64,000 bases of DNA from Aeriscardovia aeriphila (GCF_002259595.1 NZ_MWWU01000001.1:124001-188000), one strand, 5' to 3'. Shown: positions 54,158 through 63,755, counted from the first letter of the stretch. Numbers and translations: made by a program. Notes: a model not told the origin generated them from the sequence alone.

Positions 54158-54198
54158 AGCCCGGCAGAGCTCATCGCAAGAGTTCTGGCGGGCTTTTT
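54158..54198 (+). terminator. Terminator after rpmE2
   Basis: AGCCCG and CGGGCT close a stem of about 14 pairs (one mismatch, one G-T) followed by TTTTT. The remainder of the 311-base gap between rpmE2 and the SRAP gene holds only a small GCACGT/ACGTGC palindrome at its start and no gene. Confidence 0.88.
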
Positions 54199-54339
54199 CA
54201 TACCCAAAGCGCAGCCTGCTGGTACGCGGGCCGCCGATACTGGCTACGACGTATGCTGGCGACAAACAGCCGCCGGTAGCACCTGCCCAGTGCGGCCACC
54301 AGCCAACCCCAGCCGCGCGGCCATCAATGAGGAGGAGAA

Positions 54340-55083
54340 ATGTGCGGACGCTTTGCTGCAGCCTGGGAGCCCAGTCTCATCGGCGAACTACTTCACGCCG
54401 AACTCGCCCCTCACCTGCCCCACCCTTCCTGGAATATCAGCCCACAAAGTAGCATCGCCATCGCCCTTGCTACAGCTCAAGGCCATACCAAGATTGTCAG
54501 CGCGTATTGGTCGCTGATTCCCACAACTTCCTCTACTGCGCATCTGGCCTACCCCACCTTCAACGCTCGTGTGGAAAGCGCGCTGAGCAAGCCCACCTAC
54601 GCTGCCAGCGCTGAGCGTATGCGAGCTATCATTCCGGTGAGCGGCTACTACGAGTGGAAAAGCGGGCGCGAACCGTATTATTTCTCGCTCACCGACGGAA
54701 AACCGCTGTGGTTAGCTGGCCTCTACTCGTGGTGGCCTGAACGCGAACTGAGCGAGGAAGAAGCCAGTAAGCGTGGGTACGTGTACCCGGTTCCTGGTAA
54801 GAATTTTTCCTCGCGGCTGAGCGCAACCATTCTTACTCAACAAGCTCAAGGCGAACCCGCTCAGGTTCATTCGCGCATGCCTGTTTTTGTCCCTGATAAT
54901 CTTGTGCCGGACTGGCTGAATAGAAGCGTGCCGGGACGTGAAATTTTCCCTGAGCTCCAGCGCCTTTCCACAAGCCTTCTGCCCGAGCTTGACCAGCATC
55001 GTGTGGCGCCACTGAAAGGTGACGGCGAGCAGTTGACTAACGAGTGGTCTCCCGCACAATCAAGTCTCCCCTTCGACGAATAA
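54340..55083 (+). CDS. SRAP-domain protein (HMCES/YedK family)
   Basis: A 247-residue protein that shields abasic sites in single-stranded DNA by covalent linkage through Cys2. The start MCGRFAAA puts Cys at position 2. PTFNARVESA, PVSGYYEWKSG (catalytic Glu in the YEW motif) and QVHSRMPVFVPD (the conserved His) are all present. GAGGAGGAG precedes the ATG, fixing the start. It stands alone between rpmE2 and the convergent DUF4186 gene. Confidence 0.94.
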   Translation: MCGRFAAAWEPSLIGELLHAELAPHLPHPSWNISPQSSIAIALATAQGHTKIVSAYWSLIPTTSSTAHLAYPTFNARVESALSKPTYAASAERMRAIIPVSGYYEWKSGREPYYFSLTDGKPLWLAGLYSWWPERELSEEEASKRGYVYPVPGKNFSSRLSATILTQQAQGEPAQVHSRMPVFVPDNLVPDWLNRSVPGREIFPELQRLSTSLLPELDQHRVAPLKGDGEQLTNEWSPAQSSLPFDE

Positions 55084-55230
55084 GCTCAGCAGGGCCTTCC
55101 AACTTGCCTTCAATACGGTCATCCTCGGCTCCTTCCCTGCTTACAGAGTGTACCTTGGCTACCCACTGATTCTGCGGGTCCTGTAAACCGCGAGCTCTAG
55201 TGAACAGCGCGACCCTGGCCTGCGACCCTC

Positions 55231-55767
55231 TTACCGTCCAACGTTGCGCCCGTCGGTGAGCGTCTCGTCGTTGACTTGCGCACTGATCCACGTCATGATG
55301 AGCACGCTGAAACGTTCAATTTGCGCGGGAGTAAGCGGTACGCCTTGCTTGACTCCCCACCACTTGTGCATGCATCCGCGGCAGCAGGTTGCCGTAGCAT
55401 GTTGGGCGGTGAATACAGGATGGCCTCGCCAGGGTGTTTGCCGCCCGTCATTGCTGGGGTTTGCCGCCGCCAGGCGCTGGGTGAGGAATTGACGCGCATG
55501 CTGGTGGATGGTGACTGGGCCTTTTTTGAGCGCATAGTCAAGGTCTGCGCTACTTAAGCGGAAGCTGGAGCGGAATTTCGAATGGGCAAGCCGGTAAAAG
55601 CAGTTTTCCACCCATTCTTGCGTTGCTGCATCGATGGAAACTACTGGCATCACCGCTTCGCTGACTACTGGCTCAGCTTTCCCGAATTTCTCAAGATTAT
55701 CACTGTCGTTATCGTCCTCATCGAAGTCAAAGCTCAACTGTTGGGCGTTATCGAGATTGTGAACCAT
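55231..55767 (-). CDS. DUF4186-family protein
   Basis: A 178-residue soluble protein. After an acidic, low-complexity N-terminus of about 45 residues comes the DUF4186 core: RLAHSKFRSSFRLSSADLDYALKKG, TIHQHARQFLTQRLAAANPSNDGRQTPWRGHPVF and AQHATATCCRGCMHKWWGV. Conserved His, Cys-Cys and Cys residues suggest metal binding, but the role is unknown. Convergent with the SRAP gene. Confidence 0.88.
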   Translation of the reverse strand: MVHNLDNAQQLSFDFDEDDNDSDNLEKFGKAEPVVSEAVMPVVSIDAATQEWVENCFYRLAHSKFRSSFRLSSADLDYALKKGPVTIHQHARQFLTQRLAAANPSNDGRQTPWRGHPVFTAQHATATCCRGCMHKWWGVKQGVPLTPAQIERFSVLIMTWISAQVNDETLTDGRNVGR

Positions 55768-55944
55768 GTGCTACCTTCTTCCTCTTCCATTATCACTGTT
55801 CTCAGCCCCAATTCGTCAGTGCAGGAGGCACGACTCACCCGGACTCGGGAGGCACACAGCGCCACGGCCCAACCCGCCTGCGCCGCGGCCTAGAGCTACC
55901 AACCCAGCCCGAGCCGCGGCCTAGCGCACCCCGCCCGGGCGCGG

Positions 55945-55980
55945 GCAAAAAATAAGGCCGGGGAGAGAGAAGCCCCGGCC
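55945..55980 (-). terminator. Terminator downstream of the amino-acid permease gene
   Basis: On the minus strand GGCCGGGG and CCCCGGCC form an 8-bp stem followed by TTATTTTTT. It lies 190 bases after the permease stop. The whole 402-base gap 55768-56169 otherwise shows only a GC-rich stretch with GCCGCGGCCTAG twice (55882 and 55912) and no gene. Confidence 0.82.
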
Positions 55981-56169
55981 ATACTATGAGAGAAGAAGAA
56001 AGATTCAATTATCATGCCGAAGCATGGTCACCAGAAGGATCACTCACTGTTGACCCCACCATTATTAAATAGGATTTTCATTCTGCCAAGAGGTTTTTCC
56101 TGTGAATTTCCTTAAAAATTAGACTGATTGTCACCATTTGTTTATGATCCTCTCGGAAATCTCTCGACA

Positions 56170-57660
56170 TTACCCTTTCCGCCGTTCGGTGAGGAGACTG
56201 AACGTACCAAAACCAGCAAACCACACCAAGCCCAAGAGCGCAGGCAATAATGTCTCCGAGCTGAAAAACAGCGTGACATACACGAACAAGAAGAACACAA
56301 TCGCCACGCGATCCCACACCTGATAGCCGCGCAGCAAGAAGCCATCCTCCAAAAAATCCTCGCTCTGGCGATAACGCATATGCGCAATCATCACCAACAC
56401 GTAGATGACGATAATCACCGCCGACGAGGTCGAGGAGAACAGGGTAAACAGCGCTGGCAAACCCGGCAGCAAACTCAGCGCAGGAGAAACCAAAATAATC
56501 GCCGCAGAAAGCATGATCGCGCGCGCAGGAACGCCATGGCGGGACACTTTCACCAGCGCCTTCAACTTCGGCTCATGGCTTCTGCGAGCCACCGCATACA
56601 GCTGACGGCCGGCGGTAAACACCAGCGAGTTCATCGAGCTCATCGCAGCCGTAATCACCACGAAGAACACGAGAGCCGACGCCCAGTTCACACCCGCAAA
56701 GCGGAAGACCATAATAAACGGCGAAGCAAAGCTGCCATCTGCAGCCGGCTTAAACATCTTCCACGGCACAATCGCCATAATGGCAAGCAGAGCACCCACA
56801 TAGAAGATCAAAATACGGTTGATAATCTGGTTGACTGCCTTGGGCAGCACATGGCGAGGGTCCTTCGTCTCGGAAACAGTATTGCCGAGAAGCTCAATCG
56901 TCTCATAGGCGAAGAAGACCATTTGGAAGCTGAGAATAAAGCTCATCCACCCGTTGGGAGCGAGCTGATAATCTTGGAAAATATTGGTGACACTTGCCTG
57001 CCCAGCCGGGATGGCGACGCCTTGAACAACATGGGCAGGGTAGCTAAAGTGCGTAATAACCATCACAATGCCAGTGATAATCATGCCAATAATGAGGCTG
57101 ATTTTGATCATGGCGAACCAAAATTCTGTTTCACCAAAAGTCTTCACCGAAATCAAGTTGATGAGCAGGATCAGCGCGACGGTACAGACCTCGATAAGCC
57201 AACGCCATGGCGCAAGATTAACACCGAAGCCTAAGAAGAACGTGACAAAATATTGCGAGACTGCGGTGAGCTCGGTCATACCGATGATGAGCAGCACCAG
57301 CCAATACGACCAGCCAGCAAAGCGCCCCCACCCTGAGCCTAAATACCGGCCAATGAAGTTGATAAAGCTATGCTGCGTCGGGTCTTGGTAGAGCATTTCG
57401 CCGATGGCACGCATGAGAACAAACATCACCGCGCCAACGAGCATATAGACCACAACGATGGAAGGGCCGGTCAGAGCGATGGACTTTCCTGAGCCAAGGA
57501 ACAGGCCAGTGCCAATAGCTCCACCAATGGCGATGAATTGGATGTGGCGGCCAGTCAGGCTGCGCTCGAAACCATCTTCACCCTGGGAGTCCGTAGCAAA
57601 ACGATTGTGATTGGCATAATCGATGTTAATCTCACCGTCTTGGCCGGATGGGGTAGTCAT
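56170..57660 (-). CDS. Amino-acid permease (APC family, AroP/GabP-like)
   Basis: A 496-residue inner-membrane transporter with about 12 helices. RSLTGRHIQFIAIGGAIGTGLFLGSGKSIALTGP is the amino-acid transporter signature; FAYETIELLGNTVSETKDPRHVLPKAVNQI and ITAAMSSMNSLVFTAGRQLYAVARR are also conserved. The length fits the family. CAAGGAGG precedes the ATG. The amino acid cannot be named from sequence. A terminator for the upstream GH13 gene lies between, so it is transcribed on its own. Confidence 0.92.
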   Translation of the reverse strand: MTTPSGQDGEINIDYANHNRFATDSQGEDGFERSLTGRHIQFIAIGGAIGTGLFLGSGKSIALTGPSIVVVYMLVGAVMFVLMRAIGEMLYQDPTQHSFINFIGRYLGSGWGRFAGWSYWLVLLIIGMTELTAVSQYFVTFFLGFGVNLAPWRWLIEVCTVALILLINLISVKTFGETEFWFAMIKISLIIGMIITGIVMVITHFSYPAHVVQGVAIPAGQASVTNIFQDYQLAPNGWMSFILSFQMVFFAYETIELLGNTVSETKDPRHVLPKAVNQIINRILIFYVGALLAIMAIVPWKMFKPAADGSFASPFIMVFRFAGVNWASALVFFVVITAAMSSMNSLVFTAGRQLYAVARRSHEPKLKALVKVSRHGVPARAIMLSAAIILVSPALSLLPGLPALFTLFSSTSSAVIIVIYVLVMIAHMRYRQSEDFLEDGFLLRGYQVWDRVAIVFFLFVYVTLFFSSETLLPALLGLVWFAGFGTFSLLTERRKG

Positions 57661-57749
57661 AGTCCTCCTTGAGCTCGCGCCACCGTACCGGCTTGCAAGC
57701 TAATATTCGTACCTTCACAGGCTAGCACTCAGGCTCACTGAAGCACATA

Positions 57750-57783
57750 AGAAAAATGGCTCTAACACGAAACTAGAGCCATT
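57750..57783 (-). terminator. Terminator after the GH13 gene
   Basis: AATGGCTCTA and TAGAGCCATT form a 10-bp perfect stem; on the minus strand TTTCTT follows. Confidence 0.9.
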
Positions 57784-57862
57784 CTCTCACGGTGTCTGCG
57801 CAGCCTGCCAGCACTGGTCACCGGACTCGACCAGTAGCGAACACGCGCGCGATCCGTTAGCT

Positions 57863-59713
57863 TTACAGGCGGGTGACGAGAGCCTCCCATGGGTCCAGAC
57901 GTTCGTTGAGCAGAGAGCCTGCAATGTTAGAAGCATCATCGTTGGCAATCACCACGCGGGTTGGGCCAATCTTTCCTTCCAACAGCTGCTGGCACTCAAC
58001 AGGGATCAGCGAGTAGGTCGAGCTCATGTTGACCATCACCAGGTACTGCTGGCCTTCATGCTTCTCTCCCTTGTCGTCGGTGTAAGGAGCAAGAGTGCGT
58101 GTGAATGCATACACATTCTTGTCATCAGCAGCAACAAGCTGCCAGGAGCCAGCAGCTACCACCATGTCGTGATGACGAAGGTCGATCAGCTGCTTGTAGA
58201 AGGCACGCACCGAGTTGGGGTCATCCATCTGAGCCTGAGCATTGATGTGATCCTTATTCGGGTTCACCTTAATCCATGGCTCATTGTCAGAATCTGCTGG
58301 CATGAAACCAGCGAAAGTGGAAGAATCCCACTGCATAGGAGTGCGAGCATTATCGCGGCCCACGCGGTAAATTCCTTCCATCATCTTCTCTGGAGTCGTT
58401 TCCCCAGCTTCAATGCGCTGGTGATACAGATTAATGGACTCCAGGTCGCGGTAGTCGGAGAGCTTGTCAAAACGGACGTTTGTCATACCCAACTCTTCGC
58501 CTTGATAGATATACGGAGTGCCGCGATGCATATGCAAAAGCAAAGCCAACGCTTTAGCCGAGCGCACGCGCAGCTCTTCCGTCGAATCGTCACCAAAACG
58601 GGAGACCATACGCGGCTGATCATGGTTATCCAAGAACAAAGAGTTCCAACCCTTGCCAGCGGCAGACTCCTGTTGTTTACCCAAGCTCCTCTTCAGGTCA
58701 AGCGGGCTTTGAGCTGGAGCATCCCACTTTGGCCTACCTTGTGGGTCGTCCAGATGGGTGAAGATAAAGAGCATGTCCAACTCATGATTATCAGGATTGG
58801 TGATCTCCTCTTGACGTTTACCTTCAATACCTGGCGCTTCACCTACGGTGAGGAAGCCCTGACGGCCTTCAAACACTTCGTGGCGCATTTCCTTCAAGAA
58901 CTCATCCAAACGAGGGCCATTCGAGCAGAAGGGGTAAGGGCTGGAGAAGCCGTCAGCACCAGCAGGTTCTGTTTCCAATTCGCTGCCTGGCTCGCCTGGA
59001 AGGCGACCGTGAGAATCAATACGCTTGGAAATCTGGGTGATGACGTCCATGCGGAAGCCGTCGATGCCGCGATCAAGCCAACGATTCATCATCGCATACA
59101 CAGCCTTGCGAACCTCAGGATTCTCCCAATTGAGGTCAGGCTGCTTCTTGGAATACTGATGGAAGAAGTATTCTCCTCGCTTTTCGTCGTACTGCCATGC
59201 CGAACCACCGAAGTAGCTTCCCCAATTGTTTGGTTCTGCGCCTGGAGTGCCTGGCTTATGCCCCGGGCGTGCTGGACGCCACCAATACCAATCAGCATGA
59301 GGATCATTCTTATCGCGAGAAGCCTGGAACCACGCATGCTCATCCGAGGTATGGTTAACCACCAAATCCATCACAATCTTCAAACCACGCGCATGAGCCT
59401 GCTCGAGCAACTCATCCATATCAGCCATAGTGCCGAACATGGGATCAATATCCTCATAGTCGGAAATATCATAACCATTGTCATCCTGAGGAGAACGATA
59501 CACAGGAGACAACCACAACACATCAACACCCAGATCAGCTAAATAATCCAGGCGAGAAGTAATACCCTTTAAATCACCCAAACCATCATTATTCGTATCC
59601 TGGAAACTGCGCGGGTAAATCTGATACACCACAGCATTCGACCACCACGGGTTTGGCGTTGCTCCGTTCGTATGGATGGAATCAGGCACTGACAGCCTAT
59701 TCTGAGCAGTCAT
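57863..59713 (-). CDS. GH13 alpha-glucosidase, oligo-1,6-glucosidase type
   Basis: A 616-residue cytoplasmic enzyme that removes glucose from the non-reducing end of oligosaccharides. It has VVYQIYPRSFQDTNNDGLGDL, DLVVNHTS, the nucleophile in GFRMDVI (Asp223), the acid/base in LTVGEAP (Glu292) and FLDNHDQPR (Asp365). Val directly after the nucleophile is the residue that in Bacillus enzymes marks alpha-1,6 specificity (isomaltose, panose), as opposed to Thr/Ala in alpha-1,4 enzymes. GAAAGG precedes the ATG, and a clear promoter lies 36-64 bases upstream. It sits downstream of the sugar ABC operon on the same strand. Confidence 0.93.
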   Translation of the reverse strand: MTAQNRLSVPDSIHTNGATPNPWWSNAVVYQIYPRSFQDTNNDGLGDLKGITSRLDYLADLGVDVLWLSPVYRSPQDDNGYDISDYEDIDPMFGTMADMDELLEQAHARGLKIVMDLVVNHTSDEHAWFQASRDKNDPHADWYWWRPARPGHKPGTPGAEPNNWGSYFGGSAWQYDEKRGEYFFHQYSKKQPDLNWENPEVRKAVYAMMNRWLDRGIDGFRMDVITQISKRIDSHGRLPGEPGSELETEPAGADGFSSPYPFCSNGPRLDEFLKEMRHEVFEGRQGFLTVGEAPGIEGKRQEEITNPDNHELDMLFIFTHLDDPQGRPKWDAPAQSPLDLKRSLGKQQESAAGKGWNSLFLDNHDQPRMVSRFGDDSTEELRVRSAKALALLLHMHRGTPYIYQGEELGMTNVRFDKLSDYRDLESINLYHQRIEAGETTPEKMMEGIYRVGRDNARTPMQWDSSTFAGFMPADSDNEPWIKVNPNKDHINAQAQMDDPNSVRAFYKQLIDLRHHDMVVAAGSWQLVAADDKNVYAFTRTLAPYTDDKGEKHEGQQYLVMVNMSSTYSLIPVECQQLLEGKIGPTRVVIANDDASNIAGSLLNERLDPWEALVTRL

Positions 59714-59748
59714 CTTTGACCTTTCTCTCTTACCTCCTATTTTCTTTC

Positions 59749-59777
59749 ATTATAAAAATAATTCAGAGACTATACAA
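59749..59777 (-). promoter_or_regulatory. Promoter of the GH13 gene
   Basis: On the minus strand TTGTAT (59777-59772), a 17-base spacer and a perfect TATAAT (59754-59749). Confidence 0.8.
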
Positions 59778-60164
59778 GGCACTTTACGTCGCTTTTGTAA
59801 TGCGCAGGCTTCTTTCCCTCACCCTCACCACAATAATTAATTCCGACAATATGAGGGGGGAATTCGCTATTCAGGACCTTCGGCAGATAGTAAAAATGAC
59901 GAAGTGAGCACTCTTTCAATTCAATTATTTACTTTGAATTATTCATTTAATATACTCTTTTCAGATTTATTTATTGCCATTAATATTCTTTTTATTACCA
60001 TCAATGATAATCTTTTTTCTCTACTCTTCCTTCTGTTATTTATTTCTATTATTTTAATGACTTCGTAACACGGCTTGTAATGTATTGATGCTCTTCTTTT
60101 TTTGCTTTCTTCTCATAGCATGGATACCTCATGGTGATCACAGCAGTAAAACGACAGAAACACA
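59778..60164. other. AT-rich intergenic region upstream of GH13
   Basis: About 390 bases between the GH13 promoter and the ABC-operon terminator. The part from 59900 to 60070 is very AT-rich, unlike the rest of the window, and contains one GATTATCA octamer (60005, as its complement). Short frames lack ribosome sites. It may bend DNA or bind a regulator; no operator was recognised. Confidence 0.5.
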
Positions 60165-60194
60165 AAGGCCGAGCCACAACAGTGACTCGGCCTT
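60165..60194 (-). terminator. Terminator of the sugar ABC operon
   Basis: AAGGCCGAG and CTCGGCCTT form a 9-bp stem, extended by CAC/GTG inside; on the minus strand TTTGTGTTT follows. It is 44 bases past the last gene of the operon. Confidence 0.85.
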
Positions 60195-60237
60195 ACGAAA
60201 AGGTTCAGTTACATCGGTGAGCAAAGGCTCAGTAAGC

Positions 60238-61170
60238 TCACTCGCCCTTCACAGCGCCACGCATCACACCAGAAATGACCCACTTCTGCGAGATGACGTA
60301 AACCACCAGAACAGGAAGCATAGCCATCAAGTAGGAGGAGAATGCCACTGGGTAGTTCGTAGCAAACTGGCTGGAGAACACGTACTGTGCCAGAGGGATA
60401 GTGGTGTTCGACGCATCAGTCATCACAATCAATGGCATCAGGAAGTCGTTCCACGCCCACAGAGTAGTGGTAATCGCAATGGTGGCATTAATTGGTCCCA
60501 TCAGAGGCATGATAATCGTGAAGAAGATCTTCCACGTACCAGCGCCGTCAATACGAGCTGCCTCTTCCAAAGAGAATGGAATCGAGTTAATGAATGCCGT
60601 TGCGATGAACAGGTTCGTACCCAAGCCAAAGATCACGTACAAAATGATCAGGCCAATGCGGTTATCCAAGTGCAACATACCCATCTGCTTTGCCAGAGGA
60701 AGCATAAGAACCTGGAATGGCACGAACATAGCAGCAATGAAGAAGAAGTACAGGAAACGGAAGAACTTCTTATCCTGGTTCCTTGCCACTGCATAAGCTA
60801 CGAAGGTGTTCGTCATCAGCGTGAGAACAACAGCAGCAACAGTGATAATCAGAGAGTTAAAGGCGACGTGACCCAGGTCAACCATCTGAGCTGCAGTCGA
60901 GAAATTCTCCCAGTGCATCTTGCTTGGCCAGTCGAAGCCACCAACTGTTGCTGGAGTCTTCAGAGCCGTCACCAGGGTGAAGTACAGAGGGACAAGAATC
61001 ACCAAGGAGAGCACAGCCAAAACAATGGTCAAAGGCCAGTTAACGGTATGCCTATCCTTGCTCTTGACTGCCTTGCCGTTAGCATCCTTCAACGATGCCT
61101 TCTCGCGAGTCGCGAGAGTACGAGGGTCAGCTCCACTCATGGGAGCAGCAGAAACGTTTGTCATTGTCAT
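60238..61170 (-). CDS. Sugar ABC transporter permease, MalG type
   Basis: A 310-residue inner-membrane permease. A soluble N-terminus of about 40 residues precedes six helices (LTIVLAVLSLVILVPLYFTLVTALK onward). The EAA loop IPFSLEEAARIDGAGTWKIFFTIIMPLMGP contacts the ATPase. ATG 61170 follows GAAAGG, and the gene lies 16 bases after its MalF-type partner. No ATPase gene is in the locus, so it probably uses a shared MsmK-type ATPase encoded elsewhere, as is usual for such bifidobacterial systems. Confidence 0.93.
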   Translation of the reverse strand: MTMTNVSAAPMSGADPRTLATREKASLKDANGKAVKSKDRHTVNWPLTIVLAVLSLVILVPLYFTLVTALKTPATVGGFDWPSKMHWENFSTAAQMVDLGHVAFNSLIITVAAVVLTLMTNTFVAYAVARNQDKKFFRFLYFFFIAAMFVPFQVLMLPLAKQMGMLHLDNRIGLIILYVIFGLGTNLFIATAFINSIPFSLEEAARIDGAGTWKIFFTIIMPLMGPINATIAITTTLWAWNDFLMPLIVMTDASNTTIPLAQYVFSSQFATNYPVAFSSYLMAMLPVLVVYVISQKWVISGVMRGAVKGE

Positions 61171-61186
61171 CAGGACCTTTCGCTTC

Positions 61187-62122
61187 TCACTTCTCAAGCT
61201 TTTTGGAGATGGCCAGCTGGATGCCTGCAATGATGAGCAGGACCACGAAGAAGACCACTGCGTTAGCCGTCTGGTAAGCGAACTCGCCGCCAGTCAAGCC
61301 ATTGTTGAAGATCAAGTACGTCACCGTCTCAGTCTGAGAGTTTGGACCACCGCCCGTCAAAGCAACCACCTGATCAAAGGTGTTCATTGCGTTCTTCATC
61401 GTCAGAACAAGATTGATGGTGAAGAATGGTCCAATCAGTGGGAAGGTAAGCTGCCAGAATGCCTTCCAAGCGTTGGCACCATCGAGGGACACAGCTTCAT
61501 ACAAGCTCTGGTCGATAGTTTGCAAACCTGCAAGGTAGAGAAGCGTGGAGTAAGCCACACCCTGCCATACGGAGAGGAAGACGATCGGGAACCATGCCAT
61601 CGAATCAGATGTCAGCATGGATTCCGACAGCCAACCAATATGCAATGCCTGTCCCCACGCTGGAACAACGGCCATGAAGATGTACTTAAACACATAGCCA
61701 ATAACCAGCACGGAGAGAATGTATGGCACGAAGAAGATCGCGCGGAAACCGTTCTTAAACGCGATCCTGGAGTTCAAAGCCACAGCCAAGAACAGGGCGA
61801 TCACATTGACGAAAATGGTAATCACAATAGCGATGGCAATGGTGAACAGGTAAGCGTGGCCCACGCGGTCATCCTGGAACAAAGCGCCGTAGTTACGCAA
61901 ACCAATGTAGTGATAATCTCCGTAACCCTGAGAGTTCGTGAAGGAGTAGAGAACACCCCTCACAAACGGCAGGTACAAGAAGAGACCAAACAAAATTGCT
62001 GCAGGAACGGCCATCCAATAATAAGCCGGATCCACATGGCGGGTAGAGAAGGAAGAAACCTTTGCCTTCTTGGCCTTACCTGCAAGGCGAGCCTGACCGG
62101 CGGAAACTGTCGTAGACGTCAT
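61187..62122 (-). CDS. Sugar ABC transporter permease, MalF type
   Basis: A 311-residue inner-membrane permease. Helices begin at YYWMAVPAAILFGLFLYLPFVRGVLYSF. The EAA loop TIDQSLYEAVSLDGANAWKAFWQLTFPLIGP is intact, and GGGPNSQTETVTYLIFNNG near the C-terminus is typical of CUT1 permeases. It sits between the binding protein (26 bases upstream) and the MalG-type gene. Confidence 0.93.
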   Translation of the reverse strand: MTSTTVSAGQARLAGKAKKAKVSSFSTRHVDPAYYWMAVPAAILFGLFLYLPFVRGVLYSFTNSQGYGDYHYIGLRNYGALFQDDRVGHAYLFTIAIAIVITIFVNVIALFLAVALNSRIAFKNGFRAIFFVPYILSVLVIGYVFKYIFMAVVPAWGQALHIGWLSESMLTSDSMAWFPIVFLSVWQGVAYSTLLYLAGLQTIDQSLYEAVSLDGANAWKAFWQLTFPLIGPFFTINLVLTMKNAMNTFDQVVALTGGGPNSQTETVTYLIFNNGLTGGEFAYQTANAVVFFVVLLIIAGIQLAISKKLEK

Positions 62123-62147
62123 TTCACTATCCTTTCTTTACTCACGC

Positions 62148-63431
62148 TCACAGGTAGGAGAAGTTACGGGACTGAACCTTGTCCCATTCCTTCTGCATTC
62201 CCGAAATGAACTGTGGAACGTTCTTGCTAATCACAGCAGTCTGCATCATGCCACCCAGGTTGATGGAGGATGGGATGTTATGGTCAGCAAAGTCGACGAG
62301 TCTGTTCTCCTTGTAGAACTTTTGAATGGTCTTCAAAGCAGGATCACCAAAGTGAGTGTTCTTCAGAGGAGTGATGGCGCTCTGCTCGTCGGCATACTGG
62401 TTAAGCGACTTCTCGCTCATCAGGAAGTTGATGAATTCCATAGCTTCTTTAGGATGCTTGGTGTTCGCGCCCATGGTGAGCATCACGTCGTCGCCAGCAA
62501 CCAGCAACTGCTGCTGAGGATTATCAGTAGCAGGAAGTTGTGCAAAGCCGAGGTCTGCATCCTTCTTCACCATTCGCACCTGAGGAATGGCGTACGTACC
62601 CAAAGGAATGATGGCGGCTTTGCCCTGTGCGAGGTTCTGAGTGCCCTGCTGGTAGGTCACGCCCTTGGTGGAGGTGGACATATCCAACAACTCAACGGTG
62701 AGTTGAACTGGCTTGGTCCAAATCTCCTTGAAGGTTGCCTCACCCTTGCGCAGCTTGTCGTAGTCGGAAACAGGAGTGGTGGTTCCTGCGAAAGAGGAAA
62801 GAGGAGCCTGCGTCGTCCAGCCATCAGCAACGGTGGCTTGAACTGGGTTCACACCGCAATCCTTGAACTTTTGGACAATGGCCTTGAAACCAGACCACGT
62901 CTCTGGTGGGTTCTCGGGGTCAACACCGCACTTGCGCCACACGGTCTTGTTGTAAATGTAGCCAGAAGCATTTCCTGCAAATGGGAGACCATACACACGC
63001 TTCTTTGCGGGGTCGGTGGTCTGAACCAGGTTGCGAGAAATTTCAACCATGCCCTTGTTGAGCTTCTTGACGATCGGGTCGTTGGTGAAATCGTGGAACA
63101 TGCCTGCAGCAGCGAATGTTCCGAAGCTGATATCACCGTTGAAAGTAATAACATCAGGCACGCGGTTCTTCACGAAGCGCGTACGCAAATCAGTCTGTGC
63201 GTTGGCCGAATTGTTGATGTTGATATGAATATGCGGGTGTTCTTTTTCAAACTGACGAGCCAAAGTCTCAAACTGATTCTTTGCTTCGGCCTTAAATTGG
63301 AAGAAGTCCAGGGTGACGTCATTACTGCCCGTCACTCCACAGCCCACAAGGGACATCGTGGTAGCAACCGAAACTGCGATAGCTGCTGCTGCCCTGGCCA
63401 CCTTCCTGACCATGCCGGAATGTACCTGCAT
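62148..63431 (-). CDS. Sugar ABC transporter substrate-binding lipoprotein
   Basis: A 427-residue extracellular lipoprotein of the CUT1 family. The signal [21 protein letters not shown] has a lipobox cysteine. The mature domain has [60 protein letters not shown] and the late [28 protein letters not shown] segment. It is the first gene of the three-gene uptake operon. ATG 63431 follows GGAGAAAGG. With the GH13 gene downstream, an alpha-glucoside or isomalto-oligosaccharide is the likely cargo (inference). Confidence 0.92.
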   Translation of the reverse strand: MQVHSGMVRKVARAAAAIAVSVATTMSLVGCGVTGSNDVTLDFFQFKAEAKNQFETLARQFEKEHPHIHININNSANAQTDLRTRFVKNRVPDVITFNGDISFGTFAAAGMFHDFTNDPIVKKLNKGMVEISRNLVQTTDPAKKRVYGLPFAGNASGYIYNKTVWRKCGVDPENPPETWSGFKAIVQKFKDCGVNPVQATVADGWTTQAPLSSFAGTTTPVSDYDKLRKGEATFKEIWTKPVQLTVELLDMSTSTKGVTYQQGTQNLAQGKAAIIPLGTYAIPQVRMVKKDADLGFAQLPATDNPQQQLLVAGDDVMLTMGANTKHPKEAMEFINFLMSEKSLNQYADEQSAITPLKNTHFGDPALKTIQKFYKENRLVDFADHNIPSSINLGGMMQTAVISKNVPQFISGMQKEWDKVQSRNFSYL

Positions 63432-63510
63432 CGGATGTGACCTTTCTCCTCGTTGATACTTCATCAGTCGTTCTCAGGAACTTATTTTCCCACAACCAGC
63501 TGGAGCACGA

Positions 63511-63556
63511 TTGCTGAGCGAAATTTGCAGTGCAAATGTTGCTGTGCGAACTTTGC
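63511..63556. promoter_or_regulatory. Operator candidate: palindrome within a direct repeat between SBP and ROK genes
   Basis: ATTTGCA-G-TGCAAAT (63523-63537) is a perfect 15-bp palindrome. It lies inside two copies of TTGCTGNGCGAANTTTGC (63511 and 63539, 16 of 18 bases identical, 28-base spacing). The site is in the 324-base divergent gap between the binding-protein and ROK genes, about 80-125 bases upstream of the binding-protein start. The rest of the gap is AT-rich with no gene. Confidence 0.65.
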
Positions 63557-63755
63557 CGAGCAACTCATGCCATCCCTGCTGAATGAACTCTGGGAAAATT
63601 CATTCTGTAGGAAATGCTTCCTCACATCTCCGTATCTTTTATTGTCGACGGTCTTTTTTTACTTTCAAAACCAGAACAAATGCAATAAGATGAAATTAAT
63701 ACAGAGTCGCGCGAACTTGAGCCGCCTACTTCTGAGTGAATGAGAGAGAGTTACT

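Noticed and set aside
58058-59542. 494-codon plus-strand frame opposite GH13
   Set aside because: Shadow of a gene with complete GH13 catalytic motifs; no protein-family features.
60920-62209. 429-codon plus-strand frame opposite the sugar permeases
   Set aside because: Mirror frame over two well-supported CUT1 permease genes.
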